Assembly: GCA_023101725.1 (NCBI GenBank)
Contig: JALJCO010001022.1
Coordinates: 102,863-166,862 of the forward strand
DNA length: 64,000 nt
Direction: 5' to 3'
Origin: Atherinomorus stipes
Lineage: Eukaryota > Chordata > Actinopteri > Atheriniformes > Atherinidae
The translations under genes and the position numbers were made by a program. The notes under the pieces are model-generated. The model searched no databases, was not told where the DNA came from, and saw only the letters and a program-made list of their open reading frames with translations. Positions 51,581-64,000 of this stretch are shown here, in pieces (within the stretch, counting starts at the first letter, position 1; each line of letters opens with the position of its first letter).

Positions 51581-51599
51581 GATGAAATTATTCTATTAT

Positions 51600-52080
51600 T
51601 CTACTGTTATTTCTGTTTGAATAGTAGTTTTTAGAGAGAACTGTCGGTGCTCTTCTAGACCTTTATTCTGGCAGCAGTGTACAGTGACGACTTCTCAACC
51701 AGACTGATGTAAATAATGCAGGCTCAGCAGGGACGTGGCGATGTTTAACAGCTCGTAACCAGCAGTCGCTTCTCTATACGGGTCACAAGTGTCCAACATT
51801 TCCAACTTATTTCTGGATCTTTCCTCCTCTGCAACTGACAGGTGATTTAAACAATTATTCTGTAGTCTGTCTGCTCAGACTGTGCTGCGCCCCGTCATCT
51901 TTTGCCTGCCAGGGCTCCCGGCAGGTCACGTGACTGAAAACTATCAATTGGACGCTGATCTGGAGTGGATCTAAATATCTCCCGTAGGAATTCAAGTTGC
52001 ACCAAAACTGTGTGGGTGAGTAAATGAATGTATTTCATGTTAGAAAATAGGTCCAGATTGAAAAAAACTGAAGTTCCTCT
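51600..52080. mobile_element. Single arm related to the TTAA element in intron 9
   Basis: ATCTAAATATCTCCCGTAGG and AATAGGTCCAGATTGAAAAA, ending CTTCCTCT-like before TTAA at 52081, parallel ATCTAAATATCTCTCGTAGG and AATAAGGTCCAGGTTGGAAA of the right arm at 33205-33305. The opposite arm was not found. A LINE tail adjoins it, as inside the intron 9 copy. Confidence 0.5.
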
Positions 52081-52089
52081 TTAACTAAG

Positions 52090-53835
52090 GGATGGCTATG
52101 TGAAAAGCAGATCAGATAAATAAGATGGTCCAAGACTGTTAAGAAATGTAAAAACTAAGAAGAGAACATTCAAATCGATCCTGAAACACAAAGGGAAGCA
52201 ATTCAGGTATTTTAAAACCAGTTTAATGAGGATATTCTCTAAAACTTCTTTACCTTGTGAGCCTAATTTACCACTTGCAACTTACAAGTTTGGTTTCCTT
52301 TGTTCATAGCACATTTTGCAAACTGTAGTCTTCTTCTGTTCCTTTTTCTGTCCTGTCAACACTGCCCCCTCTTCCTTCAGAAATGGAGACCTCCTAGTTT
52401 AGTTTGTGGCATCAAACTTGTGTAACTACACTTCAAATGTGGCTATTCTAAAAAACTTCATCTTAGCAAGCCTTTCTGATCAGTGATGCAGTGTGTGCAA
52501 CAGCGCTATAAGGGAGAGATTCAAAAATGATTATAAATGTCAGCCAAACCTCACTAGTCTAAAGAGAAAAGGCAGGTGGGTTAACTGTATGAATGTGCTA
52601 CTTCCTCCAGACTCACTCACTGACAGGAAATGCCTTAATGTTGAAACAAATTACACAAAATACATGCAGCAGCTGAAACTTATGACATTGAATAACAAGC
52701 TGAAATTAATGTGACCTTAAAGAAAAAGTCCTGCAGGAAAACTTTCACACACTAAGGACAGTAAGATGGTTCACTGGTGGACTTTGAATTAGCTTCTTTC
52801 ACGTCTTGCCCTTTCAAACAGCCCTGAGAGAGAGGGACAGAGGAGCTGCACTTCTTGTGAAGGGAGGCCTGCTGCAGCAACAGCGGGGGAGGAGGATGCT
52901 CCCACTCTTCCTCTCTATTCCCTGCAGCTGATTGATGCTGGCAGCCTTTTGCCTTTTAGTTTACCGGAACGGTGCAAGGCACAGCTTTGTCACAGGGAGC
53001 TGCACCAATCTCCGGTCTGCCGCTGGGTGCTGGGAGCAGCTCAGCGGAGACTGGCGACATTTACACACTCTCTCTGCCTCAAAAGAAGACAACGCAGGCA
53101 GACAGGAAGCAAGAGCTTTGTGGTCAGAGAGTGAGGTAGAGGCCTTGAAGGAAACAGATAGTCGGCGGTTTCACAGCTCGGAGTCTCTCTGTCTCTAGCT
53201 ACACCTGGCTTTTATCCTCATGCTGGCTGTTAACATGACATGCAACTAAGGGTTTGAGAAGCAAACATGTTCCATGCAGCAGTCAAAACAATGAAGACGA
53301 CATCCAGAAATGTATTTAAAAACCTCAAGAATCAGGTTTACATCAGGCTTGGAGGGACAGCAAAGTTTTGTTAGGGGTTCATTTTTTCCATTTTACCTTT
53401 TTAGGTAGCAGATAAATTCCAGTCTCCCTCAAACACAAACATACAGTAATATTGCCCTCTAATCTACCACTGCTGAAAACTGAGGATAACATTTTTGTTG
53501 CAATAGAGACGATAAAAGAAGAATCATCTGTAAAAGTTTTGAGACTGAATAGAAAAATAAGGTGCCAGAGATTAGTATGTCAAAGTACAAGAGCATATCT
53601 TAGATAGGATTTTGGTTTAAAATGGGTTTCTGGCAGATTGCTGCTACAGGGAAGGATTTGTGATAAAGGATAGTTTTCTTGCAAATGCATCTGTGCACTT
53701 TGGGGAACCTGCATCTTATTTATTGTAATAGGGCACAAATATCTAAACAGAATTCATCTTCAGTTATACAAAAATCCAAGAAGTGTTCATGATTTAATGA
53801 CTGTGTGGGCCCTTAATGGTAACAAGCACAGTACA
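52090..53835. other. Intergenic stretch
   Basis: No supported gene. An 88-codon frame at 52932-53198 lies in a GC-richer patch but has no recognised motif. Confidence 0.45.
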
Positions 53836-53841
53836 GAAATG

Positions 53842-54745
53842 AAATGAAAAATACTTTATTCATCCCAGAAGGGAAATTCGGTATTGTAAAAGCTCACTTT
53901 TTTTTTTTTTTAAATAAACAAAAAAGTCAGTCAGTCAGTTTTGTTCTTTAGGGTGATGCTGCTGGCAGGAATGAATTTCTGTATCTCTCCGTCCTACAGC
54001 GAACTTGACGCAGCCTCCCACTGAACACACTGTTGATTCTTCACCGTTTTATGGAGAGGATGGGAAGAATCCTCCATCATCTTCATCAGCTTGTGCAGCA
54101 TTCTTTTCTGAACAATCAGCTCCAGCGGCTCCAGAGTTATCCCCAGCACAGAACCAGCTTTCTCGATCAGCTTGTTTAGTTTCATCAAGTCCCTGATTCT
54201 GATGCTGCTTCCCCAGCAGATGGCTGCAAAGCTGATTACACTTTCCACAACAGACTTGTAGAAGATCTGCAACATCTTGGTGCAGACGTTGAATGATCTC
54301 AGCTTCCTTAAGAAGTAGAGTCTGCTCTGACCTTTCTTGTAGATGTAGTCAGTGTTGCATTTCCAGTCGAGTCTGTTGTCGAGCTGAACTCTAAGGTATT
54401 TAGTTCTCCACCTCCTCTTCCAGGATGTAGACAGCACTATGCTGCTTATTCTTGCTCCTCCTGACGTCAACAATCATCTCTTTAGTCTTGCTGGTATTTA
54501 AGATGAGCTGATTGTTTCCGCACCATTTCACAAACTGACTGACCAGTTCCCTGTATTCGGCTTCTTGTCCATCACTGATACACCCCACAACTGCAGAGTC
54601 ATCAGAGTATTTCTGCAGATGACAGGACTCAGAGTTGTACTGGAAGTCTGAGGTGTACAGTGTGAAGAGGAATGGTGAGAGTACAGTCCCTTGTGGTGCT
54701 CCAGTGCTGCTGACCACCATCTCAGACACAGGTGGTAAGCACTAA
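53842..54745 (-). mobile_element. L2-like LINE, 3' part with reverse transcriptase motifs
   Basis: Minus-strand frames give STGAPQGTVLSPFLFTLYTS and the catalytic YSDD, then [38 protein letters not shown] and KSVVESVISFAAICWGSS. The order and motifs fit the L2 clade. The coding region is split over overlapping frames, so at least one frameshift is present. The 3' end near 53842 carries ACTTTATTCATCCCAGAAGG, typical of these LINE tails. 5'-truncated at about 54745. Confidence 0.9.
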
Positions 54746-54853
54746 CAACAGGCAAATATAGGCCTACTGTAAGACTGTAATGGTCTACAGCAGTGTGTTT
54801 AATTTACAATAGCTATCGGTGGCTGAAATACTTGTCAATCTTTACTCAAAACA

Positions 54854-54856
<3 letters not shown>

Positions 54857-54897
<41 letters not shown>
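54857..54897. repeat. (TA)n microsatellite
   Basis: About 20 TA units between the LINE and a Tc1 relic. Confidence 0.95.
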
Positions 54898-54899
<2 letters not shown>

Positions 54900-54917
54900 T
54901 GTATATACCTGTGTATA

Positions 54918-55425
54918 TTACAGTTATCCTCAAAATTATTCATACCCTCAAATTAAAGAGTGAAAAAAAATCAGCTGTCAGTGAATTAAGATAAAATTGA
55001 CAAAAGTAACAAATAAAAATTCTATAAAAATCATGACACTGATTTTGACTTGTGGTTTGAAAGGAATATTAAAAACAAACACATAAAAAATAAACCAAGT
55101 AAACAAGCGTGACTGGGATCCAAAGCTAAAATTTTGTTGAGCAACACTTTGAGGCAATCATTGCAATTGTGTTTTCTCTGCTGTTCAAAAAGGCTTCTAC
55201 ACTTGTTATGGTATTTTGGTCCACTGGAAAGATGTTCTTGTCTGAGACTTTTTTTTTTTTTTTCCTTTAATTATTATTTCCAAACACAATTCAAAAGCAG
55301 TATGTTATTTCACTAAATTATAATTTTGTGAATTTTTATTTATTAGTTTCTTGTTATTTGAATTATTATTGTGAATTTAGCCTCTTTTTTTTTTTTTTAA
55401 AATTGGAGGGTATGAAAAATATATA
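54918..55425. mobile_element. Tc1-like relic, 0.5 kb
   Basis: Ends CAAAATTATTCATACCCTCA and GGAGGGTATGAAAAATA are inverted. The interior TTGTTGAGCAACACTTTGAG and TTTTGGTCCACTGG segments are typical of a fish Tc1-like element. No transposase frame remains. Confidence 0.7.
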
Positions 55426-56214
55426 TATTTTCTGATATACCTGAGACAGGGTACATGGGTTAGTTTCCATTCCCAAAATTTAATTTTATGATCAGTGAAG
55501 CCGAATCTGGAAACAGACTTGTGTATCTGAACTATTTTGGTCTTCATTCCTAATATTTTTATAACCTCAAAGTCCTTGAGAATTTTCTCATGTCCCTGTT
55601 TATAAAACTGGGGAAACAGTTTCCAGGAAAGTTAAAACCAGATCCTGTTTACTCACTGATGGTTCAGTGTCAACCTGTTCTCTCTGTTTGCACTTAAACA
55701 ACACAAGTTTTGATAGAAAACTGCAGCTTGGTTTTTAATGCAGAATTGTACATTCTACAGATATAAATGTTTATTCTTTTCTTTTTTTCATGTAACATCC
55801 ATTTGTGCTCTAGACAGATTTAGCAAGTTGACATACATGAATAAAATATGCACACTCTGCAAACAGCCCCTGTGTGTATGTGTGAGAGTGTGTGTGTGTA
55901 CAGTATGATTTTTCATTTACATCATTCAACTGCCCTTAAATGACTGATCCAAACTAAATTGACCAAAAAGTAATGAAAATTTATATTTGGTTGTCTATTG
56001 CTCCCCTTGTTAGTCGATTACCCCCCCTCCCCCCCTGTAAAAGGCACAGCTAAACATGTGGGCACTCCCTGTCCCACATATGCCAAAATCACCTGCACTA
56101 TTCTCTTGGTGGCATTCATGCTTGTTTTGACATTCAAGCGCTATGAGGTGTGTGCCAGTCACAGCTGCATGACTGACACCTGATTGGCACCTGACAGACA
56201 GACAGATGTCAGAA

Positions 56215-56580
56215 TGTGATTCTGCAGCCAGTGGGGATCCCAAATCCCCAGAATCTGGCACCTAACTCCATCTTCCAGGATGACAACACACTTCATTATC
56301 AGAGCACCTCCAGAATCTGGGAATGAAGAGGACAGAATGACCTGCAATGAGTCCAGACATCAACCCCAACTGGATAATTGTGGGATCAGCTTGGAGATGT
56401 TGTACATGCCGGAGTAACCGACACTACCGATCTGTTTGACCTACCGATCTCATTGAGAAATGTAATCAAACCCACCGCAAAATATGACCAGGCTGGTGAC
56501 CAGCATGAGGAGAAAGTGCCAAAATGTTGTGGCTGTGCATGGATCCTTCACATTCTATGAATAAAGTGCAAAAGTGGCAA
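56215..56580 (+). mobile_element. Tc1-like transposase C-terminal relic
   Basis: GTCCAGACATCAACCCCAAC corresponds to the SPDLNP motif, followed in another frame by WDQLGDVVHAGVT, and GACCAGCATGAGGAGAAAGT with TGTTGTGGCTGTGCATGG. These match the end of a common fish Tc1-like transposase. The remainder is missing and the frame is broken. Confidence 0.75.
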
Positions 56581-56989
56581 ATATTTGTTTTTTTTTTTTC
56601 CTTATTGTGGGAGAGAGTAATTATCCAATCCACCAAGCAACTCAAAACAAGTAAACTTCCACAGAATAATGCAGGGGATTTTAGCACATTTTTTAGAGGC
56701 ATTGACCCTCATAGCTGTGTTACTCATTCCGGTCTTTTAGTTGCCTCATCAAGGTTTTACAGTTATGTCTTTTTTGAATTTGGAGGAAAAACAAATGCCT
56801 AATAGAACAGGATTATTGATTTGATTTAAGCGTATGTCTCATAAAAAGCTTAAGTGCTCGGAAGTCACTGCAGATCAGATGTAAATGTCCAACAAAACAA
56901 CCACAGATGCCATTTGTAATGAAGGACCTCTGCTGTGTGGGACATTTTGGATAACAAAGAAATTGACAGACAGACAGATGTCAGAACAT

Positions 56990-59120
56990 TCTCGCATTTA
57001 CCAAAAGGGCAAGCCTATTTTATTTTTCTCCTCCCACATCTGATCTAAACAAAGAGAAATTTAGCTTAAATTAATTATCCATGTCTGTCTGTCTCTCTCT
57101 GAACAGTGTGATGCGTCTGCACCAGAGGAGCTGCTGAAATTAAGAAAAGCAAAAAACACAAACAGAATTAAAGACATGCAGGTCACATTGAGCTACAGAT
57201 AGAAACTGCGAGGGAAAGTGTGAAAAATGTATCACGTTGAGGCTGATATGAAGAAAAGCCAGCATGCTGGCGATATCTCCAGCTCTGTAAATTGGCTAAT
57301 TTGGCTGCTATTATCCGCCTCTCCTCCTGCGCTTCGTGTTTTCAGTGGGTGCATGTGTGTGAGTGTGTGTATAGGCGCTTTTTTTTTAGCATTTGGTGCT
57401 GAGTTTTATTGGAGAAAGAAAATAGCATACATTGAGAGAAATGTGTTTTGAAGGTGTTTTATTGCCAGGGACACAAATTTCTCACAAGGAGTTTAAGAAA
57501 TAATTGTTCACCAGAGAAACACGTCACTGTTTTAGATTGACTCCTTCTTTCTTTTTTTTTAAGTTTTAAATCAAATTAATCCTTTAAAGCACAACCTAAT
57601 AAGAAATGGGAAAAAATTCATTTTGATTTTGAAGTCTGAATAATTTGTGTATATTCATCATTTATTACCATGTAATAAGTCAAAATTATTCTAGTGTAGT
57701 CTTCTGGGCCTTGGTGTATCATAATGTGTACAACAAGGTTTTTGGGCAAAGTTTTTACTATAAAATGGTAGATTTGTGTAGTGCCAGTTATAGATGATGG
57801 CATCCTGGATTCTTGGAAAGATTTAACGGCCTGTTTAGTTTGTTTTTATTTCATGCAAAGTCAAAGTAAGCGCCAAATTTTGCTGAGCCTCATTTATTTC
57901 TTTTATACTTTGGTCGAGCACGGTGCGCACTACGTCCTGTTTCTGGAGATCACACGGGGGGAAGAGTTGCGGTCAAGCCTTCCTTTTTCCTGTCCAGATG
58001 GCAGCATCAGCTGACAGCAGATACAAGGCCTCTTGTTTCAACACGTCAATCTTTAACGCTCCTCATTGGCAGCAGAAGTGTTCATGTGGGAGGGCGGAAT
58101 GGTTGGAGAAGTGCATTCCTGTGTTTTTTAAATTTATGGAATAACCCTCGTTTAACATGTTTTACAGCAGCAGTTTCAGACGTTCCCCTGCATGATTCAC
58201 TGCTGATTTCTTTTTGCACATTTATGTCTGAGTACACTCTGACACAACCCACACACACAAGCGCCTTTTGTATTAGACTAGATCCTGGGATAGCTTGGAT
58301 TTGTGCCCCAGGATCCCACAAGGGAACAGACATTTGATTACTGTACTTGTCAGCCAAAGTGAAGCCCCCTCCTCCTCCCTTCCATCCTGCCCAGGGGAGA
58401 TAACAGAACAGTCTGCATCTGCTCTTGCAAAGCAGCAACCGAGTTCTGTTTTTGGCTGCAGTGTGTCAGCTTTTTACTTCAATTTTAGCCTGAGATGGAC
58501 ATGAAATCAGAGATGAAAGGAAAAAAAAAAATTGCTAGTCAAGTATTTCAACATCATAAGATTATATTAGGTGAAGTGAGAATGGACAAAAGTTACACAT
58601 CAAAGTTTTAAACACAACTTATACGTCTGTGCGTTTGAATGCAGTTTTGAACCATAATTGTTATCAGCCTTTCACTGGAATCACGTGAGCTGATGCCAGA
58701 TTGTGTCTGATATAAAATAAGTGTTATTCATGACATCATCTTCCTTTCCTTTTCATTCAGTGACCTTTGAGTTTATGACATCTAAATGCCACATTTAATG
58801 TTAAAACTTTTACTTAATTCAGGTCAAATTCTCATCACTGCCTTTTTGCTGGCATTATAAGCCATAAGTGAGTCATTGCTTACAACACAAAAAATTTCAT
58901 CTCATACCATATTTGCAAAGGTACTTTTTTAGCCGGTTGTTGTATAAATGTGCATGAACTTGACAATTTGTGGCAGATTTTCAATTCACATTACGCTATA
59001 CTGGTTACAGAAAAAAAAAACATCCATCTTGTGTGAAAGGAAGCGTAAAAATATATGAGAAGATTCATGTTTATAGTTTCCATGGGGACTCCAAGGGACA
59101 ATAAGCTGGCTAGTGTTACA
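56990..59120. other. Intergenic stretch downstream of kctd12
   Basis: No supported gene or repeat family. Several open frames on both strands overlap at 57900-58500 without motifs. Confidence 0.45.
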
Positions 59121-59129
59121 GTGTCACAC

Positions 59130-59135
59130 TTTATT
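59130..59135 (-). terminator. Candidate kctd12 poly(A) signal
   Basis: TTTATT on the plus strand is AATAAA on the minus strand, about 670 bases past the kctd12 stop. Other, nearer signals cannot be ruled out. Confidence 0.35.
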
Positions 59136-59805
59136 TGCAATATGGGACATTTATGGCAGCTAATAGCACAAAAACCAAACCAAAACTTTATCTCAAAAGC
59201 AATGTGGCAAACAAATTGATAACAACAAAAAATAAAAGAATCACACTTATTGGAGAAACTTGCTGTTAACACACTAAATGAAAGACTCAAGATTTACAAA
59301 AGTATAGCACAGGAGCTACGGGTGAAAACAAGTCCAGTTGTTTACAGGACACATCTTAATTAACTTGATCTCCAGAAGACTATCCACACGCAGTTCTGTT
59401 GAAATACAGCATCTCCTAACACCTTCGCCTCCTCTGGGGAACCATTTATATATTTAACTCAAAGACAATAAAGTCTGTTAAAACAATAAAGGTTATGTAG
59501 CTTGTGAGACATTAAAATAACCCAGTGACATTTTCGGAAGTCACATATTGTCCTTGCTTCTCGTGATCAGATTAATGCTGAAAGTCTCAAGCAGTAAAAG
59601 TGAAAATGGCAGAAAGGTTTACAACTCTGGCCGCCTCCATTCAGAAACATCAAGGAACTGAAACTAAACACAGCTGAGACAGAAATAAGTGTTAAAGCTG
59701 CAACCTAACTGTAATAAGTGATTATTTCTCCCTGTGACGCGAGAGAAAACAACAACAGAAGAGCTTGTGAGCATCAGCTCCCTCCAGGACTCAGGAACTG
59801 TCAGT

Positions 59806-60643
<838 letters not shown>

Positions 60644-60701
60644 TAATCCTCCCTGACCTCAGCACAGACAGTTTGGGGAGTATCTTCACTCTACAGAAAT
60701 G

Positions 60702-60707
60702 TTTATA
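60702..60707 (-). promoter_or_regulatory. TATA-like box upstream of kctd12
   Basis: TTTATA on the plus strand reads TATAAA on the minus strand, about 97 bases upstream of the kctd12 ATG. It predicts a start near 60677 and a short 5' UTR containing the CT/GA-rich tract at 60609-60643. Single-motif inference. Confidence 0.4.
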
Positions 60708-60719
60708 ATGGTCTGGCTG

Positions 60720-62540
60720 CGTGGGAGGAGAAGGAAAAGGACGGCCAGCAGAGACATTAACTGTTCAGCGGAAAGCTCTGAGAAAACATGATGCTGCCTT
60801 CAGGGGCTCCCTGTAAGCCTCAGCTTCCCAGTTCAAAATCTCCGGGGAGCCGGAGGAGGCTGAACTCATCTTGATATGTATCATCAGATATCTGATGTCT
60901 GATACTCCACCAGTGGTGGAGAGTGATTCCTGTTATGATCATTTATTTACTGCCCATAAAGTAACAGGTAATTCAAATAAATTGGAGCCTACAATATCTC
61001 AGTCTTAGAGAGGAGCACAAGTGGGAGTTGTTGAGTGCAGCCAGCTCTAGACTGGTATTTTTTCTCCATTGCTGATTGCTGGGTAAAATAATTCACCTTT
61101 CACAGCTTTTCTCACCTTTTTATAATAACTTTGATCAGAACACCACAGATCAAACCGGAATTATTTCTAAAAATTCCTTTTTAAAATGACCTTTATTATA
61201 GGGTGCTCCAAGTGTGAGAATTGCTGACATTTCTAACATTGTGTCTTTCTCCAAAACTATGCATCTCAGAACACATTTTCATGCACATACGGCTGCAGTA
61301 ACTTTATGTTCAGCTATTAATCCATCCACTTCTGACTGAAAACAGACATTATGGTACAGTATAATCAAGAAGTTATTATAAAAACAAAGAAAGCCCTGTC
61401 ATTTTGTTTGTGTAAAGAATCCCAGTGTTTTACACACATTTATTACCTGTCCCATAAAATGAGTGGAGTGAATATAAACAGCTGTGAGACATGAAAGTTG
61501 TAGTTCCATTTCAGGATCCATTTAGTACAGAAAAAGCTCAGGAACTTTTGATCATTTCACACAGTTCTCTTCAAAAGGAGTTTGACCATTTAGTCTTATT
61601 GAGTTCCTAATAGCCCTCCAATCCATTCTGGCTTCTTCTCAGCCCACAGTTATGAAACTGTATTGACACAATCATGTCTAAATGTACAGTAGAGAAACAA
61701 CTCATCCAGACCTTTGAGATTTTTTCAGCTCTGATCCTCAGAACCCACTGCCCTGCATGCTATAGATCAAGGATATCAAGCTCTAGTCCTAGAGATGGAG
61801 GGCAGCGGGTCCAGAGGACCAGAACTGGCAAACATTTCTTCAGCCCTTGGAACCCTGCATTGGAGTATAGAAACTAAATGGATGGATTGAAATACAAGAT
61901 CATCCTACACTTTATTTAGGTGGGAAAGTTAGAGTCAGTTTCCATCACAAGCCCAAATTAGATCTTCAAGAAAGGTTTCAGTGTTACTTCTTAACCTCAT
62001 AAGATGCTTTGATATGACTGCAACATTTCACCTGAGAAAATAATCACACTGTAAACCTGCAACATTCTACAAGCTCAGGTTTTATTTTGTCTCTTAGTTC
62101 CAGTATATTTGGACAAAATTCAATTTCATTCTGCAGAATAAAAAAGCCACAAATGTCAGCAGCCATCACACTTGCAAAAAACAAGGCCCCATTACAAATT
62201 TGTATAAATTCATCGGCTGATCTGTACAGCGGAGGAGAAGTCAGAGAGGCAACAGAGGACTGTATTAGTATGTGTTTCATTTTTATTGGGGTTTTTTATT
62301 TTTATTTTACCTTTATTTATACAGGTTTCACTGACTGAAGTATTTTTTCCATTTAAGAGACCACAAATAAAAATAAGTTTGGCCTTCTTTTAGTGTAAAA
62401 TTAATACATCTTTGCTTAAAAATTATATGGACATTAAAGAGTTTTCCAGTCTAATTACGCCATCTTGTGGTGTGAAGAGGGACAAAACACAATAAAACAA
62501 CTGAGAAGAGGCATTTTCTCCATTGCATTTGCATATGTTT
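60720..62540. other. Upstream region of kctd12
   Basis: Presumed to hold kctd12 regulatory DNA. A short relic AAGGATATCAAGCTCTAGTC with GATGGAGGGCAG at 61768-61805 resembles the hAT MITE terminus type seen at the start of the window. Nothing else is recognised. Confidence 0.4.
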
Positions 62541-62548
62541 TTGTTTCT

Positions 62549-63014
62549 GATACTGAGAGACAGAGATTGTCTTTCATGCCTTTAAGCCATTCTACGGTTT
62601 GAAAACTGAGCACTTCTTCATGGAAGCAGCCTAATCTGTTGTTGAGTCTATACCAACTTCTACCAGGTAATTGGCAGGGGAATCATAGCAGGCACTAACA
62701 ATGGAAAAATAATGATTTTAGAAACAACTATAAAACATTGTTTTATTTTATTTTTTAGCCAACTGCATTTCTATCCAGTTCTAAATTCTTTAATTTTATG
62801 GCCCCACAAGCCAAAAAATGGCCCCAATACAGAATGTCCATGTTAAAAAATAAAACGACTTGTCTTTGTTCTTCATCTCTGAAAAAAAAAAAATTTAAAA
62901 AATGAGAATAAAATGAGCCAAAATGATCAGCTGTGTGCTGTTTCTGGGCTAAATCATTTAACTCCATCATAGTGACGTCGATGGAGTTAAAGACAATCTC
63001 TGTCTCTCAGTATC
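62549..63014. repeat. 26-bp perfect inverted repeat bounding 414 bp
   Basis: The 26 bases at 62549-62574 (starting GATACTGAGAGACAGAG) recur as the exact reverse complement at 62989-63014. The bounded segment has no coding content. A 9-bp stem AACTCCATC/GATGGAGTT lies just inside the right copy (62959-62987). Confidence 0.85.
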
Positions 63015-63078
63015 GGAAACACTGGGTATGACAGACAGGTAGCCTTCATTTACGTGAGGACTTGGTAGGTATGAGGGA

Positions 63079-63240
63079 GGTATAATTTCTAAGTATACCT
63101 TCCTGGAGCAGTCTTTCGGCCGGTTGGCCGAGGCTGATTTCCACATGGTGGTCTGCAACTCCAGTTCCCGACCGCTGGATGGAGTTGATGCTCACAATCT
63201 TTGCTTTTCCAACACTTGGAGAAATAATCATCTATTATAT
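63079..63240 (+). pseudogene. Decayed partial copy of kctd12 (C-terminal coding end fused to 3' UTR)
   Basis: From 63091 the sequence reads KYTFLEQSFGRLAEADFHMV then VCNS, against [20 protein letters not shown] then ACNS in kctd12. By my count 65 of 72 bases agree with that gene. After CAACTCC the similarity jumps about 100 bases and resumes in the gene's 3' UTR: AGTTCC, then GATGCTCACAA, then GGAGAAATAATCA. The last codons and the stop are therefore deleted. The copy faces the opposite way to kctd12, 2.5 kb upstream of it. It has no BTB domain, start codon or intact H1 domain, and is not a working gene. Confidence 0.82.
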
Positions 63241-64000
63241 GGCGTGACTGCTATTAATTCTAAGAATTTTCATTTCATTTTAGCATTGGCAGCGGCAATA
63301 TGTTTATGTGTTCGGTTGTACATAGCTGTTTTTGCTCGTCTTTCCTGCGTGATGTCATCTTAAGTTCACACAGTGATTTGTGTGATTTTGATAAAATCTT
63401 GATCAGGTAGAGTTCGTTTAGAGGGGGCATTTTGTGCGAGTGTTAACTAAGAGGAAGTAGTCTAATAAATATTTACATTTTGTTGGAATACTCTGGATAA
63501 TTAATACAGTAAATGGAATAACAGAAAATGTAACAATAAGATAGAAGGAAAAAAAATCCTCAAAAATGTCCACAAGAGGTCTCTCTAAACCATTACATGG
63601 ATATCACGCGCAGCCGGCAACAGGTAGGCTACTATAAATATAAACTTAAAGAAACTAACGTTTTATAATGACAAAATCATAGTAGCTAAGATGTTTACAG
63701 TGTTAATTTTGAACAAAATATGAGCACTACCCAAAAACTCGACACAAAGTTGTATAACAGCATTTCAACTCGTGTAAACGGTTATATGAAACCGTATATT
63801 AGCAGTCGCATTAAACACAACTATAAATAGCTTCACAAAGCAACGTTTACGTCATCCATGCACTATCAGGACTTGCTGACTTCCTGCAGCATCATAAGCT
63901 TTCTCGCATGCTTTCCAGAGACGCTGTCCGAGCTTGCGCAGTGTGCAGTAGTTCTTTGGGTGAGTTTCATTATCACACTGGGGCAGCCTTTTGTGTCCAA
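63241..64000. other. Right edge of window
   Basis: No gene is supported. A TTACGTCA motif occurs at about 63848, and GTGAGT follows GTTCTTTGG near 63960, which could mark a first exon of a gene beyond the window. This is weak. Confidence 0.3.

Overview
This is a teleost fish nuclear genome window, probably from a spiny-rayed (acanthomorph) fish. The genes are split by long introns with GT-AG junctions, the protein matches are to vertebrate families, and the non-coding DNA is full of repeats typical of fish: hAT-type MITEs, Tc1-like relics, L2/Rex-type LINE tails and a tRNA-derived SINE. There is no bacterial, plasmid, phage or CRISPR content.

Two protein-coding genes are present. The first fills most of the window (1026 to 47153, plus strand) and is an LMO7 orthologue (LIM domain only 7). 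I could place 31 coding exons, giving about 1,344 residues. In order they encode an N-terminal calponin-homology (CH) domain, a linker containing the conserved block shared with long human LMO7 isoforms, a PDZ domain, a charged coiled coil and a C-terminal LIM zinc-binding domain. All junctions agree in phase except one (exon 11 to exon 12). An extra exon at 33491-33599, with an in-frame stop and two poly(A) signals behind it, looks like an alternative 3' end that would yield a CH-containing protein of about 395 residues. The second gene, kctd12-like (59806-60606, minus strand), is a single-exon gene for a KCTD8/12/16-family GABA-B receptor auxiliary subunit. The two genes converge, and LMO7 and KCTD12 are also neighbours on human 13q22, so this looks like conserved synteny. 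About 2.5 kb upstream of kctd12, in the opposite orientation, lies a short decayed copy of that gene's own C-terminal coding end joined to its 3' UTR (63079-63240).

Layout: 1-170 end of a MITE; 600-1025 putative lmo7 promoter and 5' UTR; 1095-13954 a large first intron with a SINE, LINE piece, Tc1 relic and several hAT-type elements; 13955-14580 exons 2 and 3; 14581-24493 a second large intron with nested elements and a 950-bp near-perfect inverted MITE pair; 24494-31156 exons 4 to 9; 31498-33323 a TTAA-flanked element with arms of about 410 bp carrying a LINE fragment; 33491-47153 the remaining exons; 47154-47720 3' UTR; 47720-59120 intergenic DNA with LINE and Tc1 relics; 59130-60710 kctd12; 60710-64000 upstream DNA with the kctd12 fragment and an inverted repeat.

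The observations most worth following are the alternative short lmo7 3' end, the phase break between exons 11 and 12, the inverted ~600-bp repeats flanking exons 2 and 3 (an arrangement that can favour circular RNA), the kctd12 fragment, and the element in intron 9 whose open frame fuses an unrelated acidic N-terminus to a LINE reverse transcriptase tail.
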